This document shows positions 5,059-11,987 of a stretch of DNA of 11,987 bases, one piece after another (the first letter of the stretch is position 1; each line of letters begins with the position of its first letter). The stretch is from the NCBI GenBank assembly GCA_013140465.1, contig JABFST010000353.1:1-11987 (forward strand), in the 5' to 3' direction. The notes under the pieces were generated by a model. It saw only the letters and a list, made by a program, of their open reading frames with translations. It was not told where the DNA came from and made no database searches. Both the position numbers and the translations under genes were made by a program. The DNA comes from Methylococcaceae bacterium. GTDB lineage: Bacteria > Pseudomonadota > Gammaproteobacteria > Methylococcales > Methylomonadaceae.

Positions 5059-5086
5059 CGCTCCGCCGCTGAGCTTTGCGTTGGGC
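5030..5086 (+). repeat. attC-like recombination site (57 bp)
   Basis: GCCTAAC at 5030-5036 fits the integron R'' consensus RYYYAAC, and GTTGGGC at 5080-5086 fits R' GTTRRRY. They are nearly complementary. Inside, CAGCGG (5043-5048) pairs with CCGCTG (5066-5071) as L-box arms. They are separated from the R boxes by short unpaired spacers and enclose a GC-rich loop. The 57-bp length equals the smallest known attC sites. It lies at the 3' end of a TA gene, a common integron cassette arrangement. No integrase gene and no clear upstream boundary site are in the window, so a chance hairpin repeat remains possible. Confidence 0.45.
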
Positions 5087-5100
5087 GTTACTACTTAGCG

Positions 5101-5172
5101 CGTAGGATGCGGTGAGGTACGAACCGCATCAATCGCGAACGATGCGGTTCCCTTCGTTCACCGCATCCTACG
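5101..5172. repeat. BIME: two inverted GTAG-type REPs
   Basis: The outer arms, CGTAGGATGCGGTGA (5101-5115) and its exact complement (5158-5172), form a 15-bp stem. The inner arms GAACCGCATC (5121-5130) and GATGCGGTTC (5141-5150) form a second perfect stem. Read as two head-to-head REPs, each starts with GTAG and folds GATGCGGT against ACCGCATC. This is the RAYT-recognised REP design. It lies 1.4 kb from a RAYT remnant, directly upstream of the second brnT. Confidence 0.85.
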
Positions 5173-5184
5173 GCCCTAGGGGTT

Positions 5185-5197
5185 TTGTACATACAAT
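5185..5197 (+). promoter_or_regulatory. Possible operator/-10 for second brnTA
   Basis: TTGTA-CA-TACAA (5185-5196) is a small palindrome overlapping a -10-like TACAAT (5192-5197), only 6 bases from the ATG. If used, the mRNA would be nearly leaderless. No classical ribosome site precedes the start. By eye only. Confidence 0.25.
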
Positions 5198-5203
5198 GTA
5201 ACA

Positions 5204-5491
5204 ATGATTAAGTTTGAGTGGGATACAATTAAGGCTGCAAGCAATCAGAAAAAATATGGCGTTTGTTTCGAAGAAGCCAAGTCCGTTTTTTATGACGAAT
5301 TTGCAATGCAATTTTATGATGATGGGCATTCGGAAGAGGAACACCGTTTCTTGATGCTTGGTTTTAGTTGTGAATCCAGAATGCTTCTTGTCTGTCACTG
5401 TGAACGCGAATCAGGCAATACGATTAGGATACTATCAGCCCGCAAAGCCACTAAACGCGAATGCAGCCATTACAAAGGTAACGTGCCATGA
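5204..5491 (+). CDS. brnT: BrnT family toxin (second locus)
   Basis: The 95-residue protein starts MIKFEWDTIKAASNQKKYGV and carries CFEEAKSVFYDEFA, DDGHSEEEHRFLMLGFS, LLVCHCERESGN and IRILSARKATKRE, the full family pattern including the basic C-terminal SARKATKRE. It should act as a translation-inhibiting ribonuclease. It differs clearly from the first BrnT, so it is a separate locus and not a local duplicate. Its stop overlaps the next ATG by 4 bases (ATGA). The BIME hairpin lies 31 bases upstream and may separate it from the upstream TA unit. Confidence 0.9.
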   Translation: MIKFEWDTIKAASNQKKYGVCFEEAKSVFYDEFAMQFYDDGHSEEEHRFLMLGFSCESRMLLVCHCERESGNTIRILSARKATKRECSHYKGNVP

Positions 5492-5730
5492 AAGCAGAAT
5501 ATGATCTTTCCCAAATGAAATCACGAAGAAACCCCTATGCTGCCAAGCTTAAGAAGTCGGTTACTATCCGATTGGGGGAGGATGTGGTCGATTATTTCAA
5601 AGAAATGGCGGAAGGCACTGGTGTGCCTTATCAAAGCCTCATCAATTTATACCTTCGTGATTGTGTGCGTCAGCATCGTACAATTGACATTTCTTGGCAA
5701 TCCAACTCAAAAGCCGTTTCAAACCCGTAA
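5488..5730 (+). CDS. brnA: BrnA/CopG-type ribbon-helix-helix antitoxin
   Basis: The 80-residue protein starts MKAEYDLSQMKSRRNPYAAK and contains KKSVTIRLGEDVVDYFKEMA followed by GTGVPYQSLINLYLRDCV. The pattern is a beta strand (VTIRL) followed by two helices, the ribbon-helix-helix DNA-binding fold of BrnA-like antitoxins. The N-terminal stretch likely wraps the toxin. It is translationally coupled to brnT by a 4-base overlap. Expected role: neutralise BrnT and repress the operon from the sequence upstream of 5204. The last ten residues after DISW look extra compared with relatives, though this is from memory. Confidence 0.8.
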   Translation: MKAEYDLSQMKSRRNPYAAKLKKSVTIRLGEDVVDYFKEMAEGTGVPYQSLINLYLRDCVRQHRTIDISWQSNSKAVSNP

Positions 5731-6123
5731 ATAGCCTTTACTTTTTTGGCTTATTATTGGCTTTGCGCCACCTGTTTCTCATTCCCAAACCCATCAAAAT
5801 AATCCGCCGATACGACCCATCCAACGCAACTGAAAATAGTAGGCCGACACAAAGTGGGGCAGCAATTTATACAGGCTTGATGGACATTGTTTTTGACCCC
5901 CAAAAAGATTACGGAGTAGGCTGGAGTTTTTACGGCCTTGCCCCTACGTTAAGAGCGCACTACCTAAGGGAGTTGCTTGTTAAGTGCCAAAGTAGCCATG
6001 TTATAATAATCTGCTTCAACGCCTAAGTGCGTCCCGCATCACCACACATCTAAGCCTATAAACGGCTTAAGCAAGCTTAACCCGCCAAGGGGGCTAAGTC
6101 CTGACTTCACTGGCACTCTATCC
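5731..6123. other. Gap between brnA and relA, no supported gene
   Basis: An open frame at 5694-6026 (plus) overlaps brnA out of frame, has no good ribosome site and resembles nothing known, so it is not called. Visible items are a TATAAT at 6002-6007, about 117 bases before relA and without a convincing -35, and a small hairpin TAAGCC/GGCTTA around 6051-6069. The relA promoter presumably lies here. Confidence 0.5.
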
Positions 6124-8231
6124 ATGCACAAGAAGACCGACACCGATAAAAACCTTTTTACCTCCCGCTCTGCGCCTGAACAAGAGCAAATCAGACGCGC
6201 ACTGGCCTTGCTGGCCCTGATTCCTGAAGATCCCGGCTATCACCGGCCCACGGGCATCGAAGTGGCTAGCATCTTAAAAGATTACCATGTCGATATTAAA
6301 ACCTTGTTGGCGGCCTTGCTAAGCGACCCGCGCCTACCGCACTTACCCGCAGCACCCGACATCAGGGCTTTGTTTGGCGATACGGTGGCGGCGTTGGTAA
6401 AAGATGTCAATTGGCTGAACACCCTCACGGTGTATTCCACAGAAATGGCGCACAAGCCCAATCAGGCTGAAACCTTGCGGCGCATGTTGTTATCGATGAC
6501 TCAAGACGTGCGTGCGGTGCTGATTAAGCTGGCTTACCGCATCCACAGGTTGCGCAGCTTGCCTAAAGAAACCTACGAACTGCGCCATTTTATCGCGCAA
6601 GAAACCTTGGACATTTACGCCCCGATTGCCAACCGCCTAGGCATACACCAGTTTAAATGGGAATTGGAAGACATGGCGTTCAGGTATTTGGAACCCCAAG
6701 TTTATCGCCAAATCGCCAAATCGCTGGCCAACAACCGTGTGCAGCGCGAGAACTGCATCAATAACTTTATCGGGCTATTGCAACATCACTTGGCAGAAGA
6801 AAGCATCAGCAACACTTGCTATGGTCGGCCCAAACACATTTACAGCATTTGGAAAAAAATGCAGCGCAAACAACTGGACATAGATGAACTCTATGACTTG
6901 CTGGCGGTGCGCGTGATCGTCGATAACCTCACCCATTGCTATACGGTTTTGGGCATTGTGCATAGCTTATGGCAATACATCCCCAAAGAATTTGACGACT
7001 ATATCGCCAATCCCAAAGGCAACGGCTACCAATCTTTGCATACCGTTATCCTAGACCCCGACGGCAACCGTATTGAAGTGCAAATCCGCACCCAAGAAAT
7101 GCACGATTACGCCGAATTGGGCGTGGCGGCGCATTGGTCTTATAAGAAGGCGGCAAACAAACCCCGGCTATGGACAAAAGCGTTGCCACTTTACGCAAAT
7201 TGCTGGAAGAAAAGCCTAACGAAGAGGCTTTAGGGGGGGATTTTCGCAACGAACTGTTCAACGACCGCGTGTATGTGCAAACCCCGGCTGGCAAATTGGT
7301 CGATTTGGCTAAAGGCTGTACACCGCTTGATTTTGCTTATCAAGTGCATACCGAAATCGGCCACCGTTGCCGTGGTGCTAAAGTCAACGGCAGGATAGTC
7401 CCGCTGACTTACATTTTAAAATCCGGCGAACAAGTCGAGATCCTGACCGCCAAAGAAAGCACCCCCAACCGTAATTGGATAGACCCCAGCTTAGGCTATT
7501 TAAAATCCTCGCGTGCCATCAGCAAAGTCAAAAGCTGGTTTAGAAACCAACAGCAAGCCGAAAACATCGCGCGTGGCAAAGCCATCTTAGATAAAGAAAG
7601 CCAACGTTTAGGGATAAAAACGCCGAATATTGAGGAGATGTGCAGCCACTTTAAACACGCCGACAGCGACACTTTGCTGGAGGCCATAGGCCGCAGCGAC
7701 ATTAACGCCCAACAATTGGCGTTCTTTTTAAAAGTGCCCGAACTGGAAGCGCAGCCCGTTAATGCCAAACAGAAAAAAAACCACGGACAGACTACCGTCA
7801 CGGTGGCGGGCATCGACAATGTGCAAACAGCGTTTGCCCATTGTTGCAACCCGGTGTTGGGCGATGACATTATCGGCTATATCTCGCACCATAAAGGCAT
7901 TACCGTACACCGCAGCCTATGCAAAAATATTGCCCAGCTCAGCCCAGAAAAACAAACCCAGCTGATCGCCGTCAGTTGGGGCGGCAAAAAAGCCAGCCAT
8001 GCCGTGCCGATAGTGATAGACGCTTACAATGGGCAAAACTTGCTGAATAACGTGTCGCACATTTTGGCGCAAGCACACATCCATATCTTTAACGCAGCAA
8101 TGGATACCCACCCCGATTTTTCAGCCACCTTAAACATGACCTTGCAAATAGAAAACACCCACCAACTTAGCCAAGTGTTAAGCAAAATTAGCTGTTTGCC
8201 GCATATTGTGGATGTCCGGCGTAAGGCGTGA
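6124..8231 (+). CDS. relA: RelA (p)ppGpp synthetase, one-base frameshift near 7150
   Basis: Two overlapping frames (6124-7233 and a second running to 8231) together encode one RelA of about 702 residues. Order: degenerate HD domain lacking HDxxED (LAALLSDPRL, about 60-70), synthetase domain with YGRPKHIYSIWKKM (233-246) and EFDDYIANPKGNGYQSLHT (289-307), TGS domain (VYVQTPAGKLVDLAKGCTPLDFAYQVH), the Cys pair region HCCNPVLGDDIIGYISHHKG, and a C-terminal ACT-like domain. EFDD instead of RxKD and the dead hydrolase mark it as the synthetase-only, ribosome-bound RelA responding to uncharged tRNA. Adding one G at 7149-7151 restores YKKGGKQTPAMDKSVATLRK across the join. Codons stay conserved on both sides, so either an assembly error or a very recent mutation is likely. 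Confidence 0.9.
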
Positions 8232-8251
8232 TGTCGTTGGGCAGATAACAT

Positions 8252-8270
8252 AACGGGCAAATTGCCCGTT
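8252..8270. terminator. Hairpin after relA, possible terminator without T tract
   Basis: AACGGGCAA and TTGCCCGTT form a 9-bp inverted repeat around a single A, or a 7-bp stem with a 5-base loop, 20 bases after the relA stop. No T run follows, so intrinsic termination is uncertain. Confidence 0.35.
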
Positions 8271-8370
8271 GATTGTGGGCAGTTCTCGGCTTACGGCATA
8301 AGGGCGGCGGCGTACACTGGCCTTGCCCATTCCATCCGGGTGGGTTTTACCTATGACAGGCGAGGCTTTT

Positions 8371-8802
8371 ATGGCAAACCACACGTTCGACAACGCCCTT
8401 ATCCCTTGGCAAACCCTAGCGGGCTTTGACCATTTACACTATTACATCCTAAATATTGACCAGGCCAATACGGTCATTGATGTGTTGTTTAAATTTGCAG
8501 CGCAGCAACAAATTGTCTTACATCGGCATAAGGCGTTAAACCACACCTTGGTGATCCAAGGTGAGCATCGGCTTTATAGGCCAGAGGGTACGCTGAAGGA
8601 GGTCAGGGCTGTGGGCAGTTATACCGTCAGCCCACCTAGTGATGAACCGCACCGCGAAGGGGGCGGCGACGTGGATGCTATGGTCTTTTTTAGCATACGC
8701 GGTAGCGGGGTGTTGTACGACATTCTGGACGACGGCCTGAATACCGTCGCCACCTTGGGGTTTGCAGATTTTATTGGGCTATACCAACAGCAAGGGGCTT
8801 AA
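8371..8802 (+). CDS. Small cupin-fold protein (ChrR-like)
   Basis: This is a 143-residue single-domain protein. A cupin metal-site pattern is visible: LHRHKALNHTLVIQGEHRLY with His51 and His53 in the first motif, and a second motif around DEPHREGG with His94. Between them are the glycine turns of a beta barrel. Proteins of this type include ChrR-like zinc sensors and small dioxygenases; neither can be chosen from sequence alone. The start at 8371 is preferred over 8353 and 8323 because AGGCGAGG lies 6 bases before it. It is 139 bases after relA on the same strand, with a hairpin between, so it is probably transcribed separately. Soluble and cytoplasmic, with no signal peptide. Confidence 0.65.
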   Translation: MANHTFDNALIPWQTLAGFDHLHYYILNIDQANTVIDVLFKFAAQQQIVLHRHKALNHTLVIQGEHRLYRPEGTLKEVRAVGSYTVSPPSDEPHREGGGDVDAMVFFSIRGSGVLYDILDDGLNTVATLGFADFIGLYQQQGA

Positions 8803-8840
8803 GCCGCCCGCTGTGTTGCGGGTGCGGGGTCGGCTTTATT
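8801..8840. terminator. Bidirectional terminator between cupin gene and ntrC
   Basis: AAGCCG...CGGCTT (8801-8806 and 8831-8836) encloses a second stem CCCGC/GCGGG (8807-8811 and 8818-8822), followed by TATT on the plus strand. It overlaps both the cupin stop codon and the ntrC stop codon, as expected for convergent genes. Confidence 0.6.
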
Positions 8841-10248
8841 CTTCTATGCCCAATTCTTTAATTTTACGCGTCAGGGTGTTGCGCCCATAACCCAATAAGA
8901 TGGCGGCCTCGTGGCGTTTGCCGTGGGTAAAGTTTAAGGCGGACTTGATGAGTATCGCCTCAACAGCGGGGATGGTTTGTTTTGCCACTTCGGCAGATTT
9001 AATCACCAGCTGTTGGTCTACCCAACTGCGTAGTAAAGATTCCCAATCGCTGCCCACGGCTTCTTTGTCAAAGGCGGTGTTCAGCAATTCCGGCGGCAAG
9101 TCATGCAGGTGGATTTCCCGGCTGGACGCCATCACGGTCAACCAACGGCAACTGTTTTCCAGTTGCCGGACATTGCCGGGCCATTCTAAAGTGCTTAAAA
9201 AGGTTTCCGCCTCGGGTTTGAGGATTTTCATTTCCACACCCAATTCTGAGGCCGCTTGTTGCAAGAAGTGCCGCAGCAATAATGGGATGTCTTGTTTACG
9301 TTCGCGCAAGGCGGGAATATGGATGCGGATGACATTCAGGCGATGGAACAAGTCTTCCCGAAACCGACCTTGATGCACTAAGGTTTCCAAATCTTGATGG
9401 GTGGCGGCGATGATGCGCACATCCACTTTAACGGCAAGATGCGCCCCTACGGGGTAAAACTCGCCATCTGCCAGCACGCGCAACAAACGGGTTTGCAGTT
9501 CGGCGGGCATGTCGCCAATTTCATCCAAAAACAAAGTGCCGCCATTGGCTTGTTCAAAGCGTCCGGCACGGCGGGTTTGTGCGCCCGTAAACGCACCTTT
9601 TTCATGCCCAAACAATTCCGATTCCATCAAGTCTTTGGGGATAGCCGCCATATTTAAGGCGATAAACGGATTTTTGGCTCTAGGGCTGTGGCGGTGCAGA
9701 GCTTTGGCGACCAGCTCTTTACCTGTACCCGATTCCCCGTTAATCAGCACGGTAATGTGTGAGCGTGCCAGCCGTCCGATAGCGCGGAACACTTCCTGCA
9801 TGGCCGGGGCTTCGCCGATAATTTCGGGTGTGGGTTCTAGGTTTGTGGTGGCCTTATGGGCATCATCTTGTTGTTGCCGCCCGTGTATGCACGCGCGTTG
9901 CGCCAAATTGACCACTTCTTTGATGTCAAAAGGCTTGGGCAGGTATTCAAAAGCACCGCCATGAAAGGCGGACACGGCACTTTCCAAATCCGAGTGCGCG
10001 GTCATCACAATCACTGGCAAGGTGTTGTGGCTGTGCTGGATGCGTTCCAATAGCTCCAAGCCATCCATGCCGGGCATACGGATGTCGGTAATCAGCGCAT
10101 CGGGCTGATCGTCGCGTAGGGCGGTCAGCAGTTCTTTGCCCGAAGCAAAGCTGCGGGTGATGATGCCGGCTTTTTGCAGTGCTTTTTCCACCACCCAGCG
10201 TATGGATTTGTCATCATCGACGACCCAGACTGTATCGGACTTACTCAT
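8836..10248 (-). CDS. ntrC: NtrC (GlnG) nitrogen regulator, sigma-54 activator
   Basis: The 470-residue protein is the response regulator that, when phosphorylated by NtrB, activates sigma-54 promoters such as glnA under nitrogen limitation. Receiver domain: acidic triad DDD (11-13), phospho-acceptor Asp55 in ITDIRMPG, Thr83, Lys105. AAA+ domain: Walker A GESGTGKE (170-177), GAFTGA sigma-54 contact loop (217-222), Walker B GGTLFLDE (235-242), and a C-terminal Fis-type helix-turn-helix with RHEAAILLGYGRNTLTRKIK. All key residues are present. The frame is open 63 bases further upstream, but MSKSDTVWVVDDD is the family start, and it overlaps ntrB by 8 bases (ATGAGTAA). Confidence 0.95.
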   Translation of the reverse strand: MSKSDTVWVVDDDKSIRWVVEKALQKAGIITRSFASGKELLTALRDDQPDALITDIRMPGMDGLELLERIQHSHNTLPVIVMTAHSDLESAVSAFHGGAFEYLPKPFDIKEVVNLAQRACIHGRQQQDDAHKATTNLEPTPEIIGEAPAMQEVFRAIGRLARSHITVLINGESGTGKELVAKALHRHSPRAKNPFIALNMAAIPKDLMESELFGHEKGAFTGAQTRRAGRFEQANGGTLFLDEIGDMPAELQTRLLRVLADGEFYPVGAHLAVKVDVRIIAATHQDLETLVHQGRFREDLFHRLNVIRIHIPALRERKQDIPLLLRHFLQQAASELGVEMKILKPEAETFLSTLEWPGNVRQLENSCRWLTVMASSREIHLHDLPPELLNTAFDKEAVGSDWESLLRSWVDQQLVIKSAEVAKQTIPAVEAILIKSALNFTHGKRHEAAILLGYGRNTLTRKIKELGIEE

Positions 10249-11290
10249 TGCCAGTCTCCATCGGTAAATAAATTGAAAAGACGGTGTTGCCCGGTTCGCT
10301 GTTACACTCAATCAGGCCGTTGTGTTGGTTAATCAGGGCTTGGGCGATAGACAACCCTAAGCCTGTGCCTTCCGCGCGTCCGGTAATCATTGGGTAAAAG
10401 ATTTGGTTCATCATGTTGGCATCTATGCCTGGACCGTTGTCAATAATGTCGCATTTGACCGCGAGCTTATAGCGTTTGCGCCCTACGCTCATGTGCCTAT
10501 GGATGCGGGTCTTAAAAATAATGTGGCCTTTGCCGTCCATTGCTTGAACGGCGTTGCGGGCAATGTTCAAAATGGCTTGTATCAGTTGGTCTTTGTCGGC
10601 ATTAATGTCGGGTATGCTGGGGTCGTAATCATGCTTGATGACAATGTTGCCGCTGGACTCGGCTTGTACCAATTGTCTTACACGCTCCAAAACCTCGTGG
10701 ATGTTGATGGCTTTTTTGTTGGGCAGTTTGTTGGGGCCCAGCATTTTGTCCATCAGCCCTTGTAGGCGGTCGGATTCGGCAATAATGATTTGCGTGTATT
10801 CTTTAAGGTCGGGGTCGTGCAGTTCCAAATCCAGCAATTGTGCCGCGCCACGCAAACCACCCAAGGGGTTTTTGATCTCATGCGCCAAACCGCGCACCAA
10901 CAAGCGGGCGGTGTTGTGCTGTGACAATAACTGCTCTTCTTTAGAAATGCGCAAATGGTTGTCCACTTGCTGCAACTCCACCAATATCTCGCTGACCAGC
11001 TCATCCACCATTAACGGCGTGGCGCTGAAGTTGATGGTGACGTTGTGGGTCATGCGGTTTAAGGTTAAGGCGCGGTCAACCAAGGGTTCTGCCATTGCCA
11101 ACGATTGGTTGAGGTTAGCCAACAAGGCGCAATCAGACGATTTGAACAGCTCTTCGGCACTGTGCCCGACTAAGTGATGGGCACTGTCAGCCAGCAAAAT
11201 CTCGCCAGTGGTGTTGATAAAGGTGAGTATGAGTTCGTGGTCAAACAATAAAATCGCGGTGTTAAGATGATCCAGTATGCGTTTATACAT
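10241..11290 (-). CDS. ntrB: NtrB (GlnL) nitrogen sensor kinase
   Basis: The 349-residue protein, the same length as the E. coli protein, starts at MYKRILDHLNTAILLFDHEL. It has a PAS-like N-terminal domain (about 5-110), an H box GLAHEIKNPLGGLRGAAQLL with phospho-acceptor His137, an N box NIARNAVQAM (about 242-251), and ATP-lid motifs DNGPG (284-288) and GTGLGLSI (308-315). It is a cytosolic kinase/phosphatase of NtrC controlled by PII proteins. The frame is open for 90 more codons upstream (to 11560), but that part lies in repeat-rich sequence with no homology, so it is excluded. The ribosome site is weak. It is the first gene of the two-gene operon visible here; glnA, often upstream, is not in view. 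Confidence 0.95.
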   Translation of the reverse strand: MYKRILDHLNTAILLFDHELILTFINTTGEILLADSAHHLVGHSAEELFKSSDCALLANLNQSLAMAEPLVDRALTLNRMTHNVTINFSATPLMVDELVSEILVELQQVDNHLRISKEEQLLSQHNTARLLVRGLAHEIKNPLGGLRGAAQLLDLELHDPDLKEYTQIIIAESDRLQGLMDKMLGPNKLPNKKAINIHEVLERVRQLVQAESSGNIVIKHDYDPSIPDINADKDQLIQAILNIARNAVQAMDGKGHIIFKTRIHRHMSVGRKRYKLAVKCDIIDNGPGIDANMMNQIFYPMITGRAEGTGLGLSIAQALINQHNGLIECNSEPGNTVFSIYLPMETGNE

Positions 11291-11447
11291 AGGTTGTCGG
11301 CAGTCTTTAATGGGTATAGTTTTGTACATGCAATTAATAGGCCAGCTCATATAGAAAAGCCTTGCGGGGCTTATTGATTTGGCAAATGAAAGCCAGATAA
11401 AAGCGTGGCGCATCATTTTGGGGCGGTTAAGCCAATATTGCTGGCGT

Positions 11448-11467
11448 GCAAGGGCTTTAGACGTTGC
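11448..11467. repeat. REP-like element, decayed copy of 1550-1569
   Basis: GCAAGGGCTTTAGACGTTGC differs from the hairpin at 1550-1569 at two positions, and both are followed by CGTG. The stem is weakened by the substitutions. Confidence 0.55.
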
Positions 11468-11581
11468 CGTGTTGGCAGTGGAATCGGGAAGACTTCGCCT
11501 GAAGCCGATGTACTCGGTTTGGAAGATGTTGTAAAAGTTAGGTTGGGCTGAATCCAACACCTGAGGCTATACAGAGGACAA

Positions 11582-11613
11582 AGGCTTTAGTCTCGTAGTC
11601 GAGGCTAAAGCCT
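11582..11613. repeat. REP-like hairpin, GTGGGAG head on minus strand
   Basis: Arms AGGCTTTAGTCTCG (11582-11595) and CGAGGCTAAAGCCT (11600-11613) pair over 14 positions with one wobble. On the minus strand it reads GTGGGAG followed by AGGCTTTAGCCTCG. This resembles the GTGG-headed REPs known from pseudomonads. Confidence 0.65.
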
Positions 11614-11716
11614 CTCCCACAAACTTTAACATCAATGACTTAAAAACCACATGTTAGCTTTGGGGGTGCTGCCTATCATACGTTCACAGTCTCTTAAGCG
11701 TATATGCGCCCAGAAA

Positions 11717-11863
11717 TTATCTACGGTAAATTTTTTGTACCCATTCATAAAACCATGCGGGCCTAAACAACACGACCCATATCAGCACAAATGGCGTGAT
11801 AGGCACGGGCCCTATTTCAATCAGGGCTATTGTTAGCAATGCAAAAAAGGAAAGGATGCGCAT
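11717..11863 (-). CDS. Small hypothetical membrane protein (48 residues)
   Basis: The ATG at 11863 opens a 48-codon frame, MRILSFFALLTIALIEIGPV then PITPFVLIWVVLFRPAWFYE and WVQKIYRR. Two hydrophobic segments (about 3-16 and 20-33) are separated by a Gly-Pro/Pro turn, with a basic, aromatic C-terminus, as expected of a short hairpin or single-span inner-membrane peptide. AAGG lies 8 bases upstream. A -10-like TATAAT is at 11905-11910 on the same strand. The composition (hydrophobic, clean positively charged end) argues for a real gene even at this length. The function is unknown. Same strand as ntrB but separated by a repeat-rich gap. Confidence 0.5.
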   Translation of the reverse strand: MRILSFFALLTIALIEIGPVPITPFVLIWVVLFRPAWFYEWVQKIYRR

Positions 11864-11904
11864 GAACTTGACCTTGAAGAGTCACACAAGCGGGCTAAAA
11901 CGCC

Positions 11905-11910
11905 ATTATA
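11905..11910 (-). promoter_or_regulatory. -10-like box upstream of the 48-residue ORF
   Basis: A perfect TATAAT on the minus strand lies about 42 bases before the ATG at 11863. The -35 region is poor (GAACTG with a 15-base spacer). Confidence 0.3.
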
Positions 11911-11987
11911 TGACTGTTTGCTGCGCAGTTCGCCTATGTTCTGGCGGCAGGATTGCAAAAGAACACATTAGCTATCGGCATGTTTTC

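Larger units (their letters stand above)
11291..11716. other. Repeat-rich leader region upstream of ntrB
   Basis: There is no supported gene. The region holds two REP-like hairpins (11448-11467 and 11582-11613). No sigma-54 (TGGCAC-N5-TTGC) or clear sigma-70 promoter was found on the minus strand. It separates ntrB from the small membrane ORF by 427 bases, so ntrBC probably has its own promoter here that cannot be placed by eye. Confidence 0.5.

Noticed and set aside
4147..5086. The brnT unit as a complete integron cassette
   Set aside because: Only the right-hand attC-like site is visible; no GTTRRRY boundary with matching structure was found upstream of brnT.
5694..6026. 110-residue open frame after brnA
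   Set aside because: It overlaps brnA in another frame, has no ribosome site, and no recognisable family or membrane pattern.
6124..8231. relA frameshift as programmed frameshifting
   Set aside because: No slippery heptamer with downstream structure was recognised; simple restoration of one G in a G run explains the data better.
10249..10311. 21-residue extension of NtrC
   Set aside because: It overlaps ntrB coding sequence; the receiver domain starts properly at MSKSDTVW with the typical short ntrB overlap.
11291..11560. 90-residue N-terminal extension of NtrB
   Set aside because: It is encoded by REP-rich DNA without homology; the start at 11290 gives the usual 349 residues.
11651..11836. 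61-residue plus-strand frame
   Set aside because: It is antisense to the more convincing 48-residue membrane peptide and shows no protein-like pattern.

Overview
The window reads as a gammaproteobacterial chromosome of about 48-50 % G+C. A MurL-type glutamyl epimerase, a RelA with the EFDD signature and a canonical ntrB-ntrC pair, together with many REP-like hairpins, suggest a methanotroph-like (Methylococcales) or related genome. The taxonomic call is inference only. The two outer parts hold conserved housekeeping or regulatory genes. The middle (about 1.5-5.7 kb) is an accessory patch of toxin-antitoxin (TA) genes, mobile-element debris and short repeats.

Left: murL (minus strand, 15-1358), which makes D-Glu-containing peptidoglycan precursors by epimerisation, with its partner murD2 expected just off the left edge. 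A repeat-bearing gap follows, then a vapB-like antitoxin whose PIN toxin gene (vapC) is split by a 144-bp MITE with 12-bp terminal inverted repeats and an 8-bp target duplication. A fragment of a second PIN toxin comes next, then a small DUF1640 coiled-coil membrane protein.

Middle: a REP-associated tyrosine transposase (RAYT) gene is cut off just before its catalytic HxH motif by an array of partial copies of an element starting GAAAGCCCGGGGTCAG. The same head begins a 408-bp tandem duplication that carries a truncated copy of a BrnT toxin gene. The complete brnT, an overlapping antitoxin gene, a 57-bp attC-like site, a GTAG-type REP pair (BIME) and a second brnT/brnA pair follow. Arrays of AATAACTGGGGTCAG and CGTTGGCTGAGCGGAG show the same layout: the left end is fixed, the right end varies, and only the last copy is long. 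This head-anchored architecture, also seen in the brnT duplication, is the most unusual signal in the window.

Right: relA (plus), interrupted by an apparent one-base deletion in a G run; a small cupin protein (plus); a bidirectional terminator; and the convergent ntrB-ntrC nitrogen-control operon (minus, 8-nt overlap). Upstream of ntrB lie REP-like hairpins and a 48-residue membrane-peptide gene. RelA (amino-acid starvation alarmone) and NtrBC (nitrogen limitation) are both nutrient-stress regulators, but nothing here shows direct coupling.
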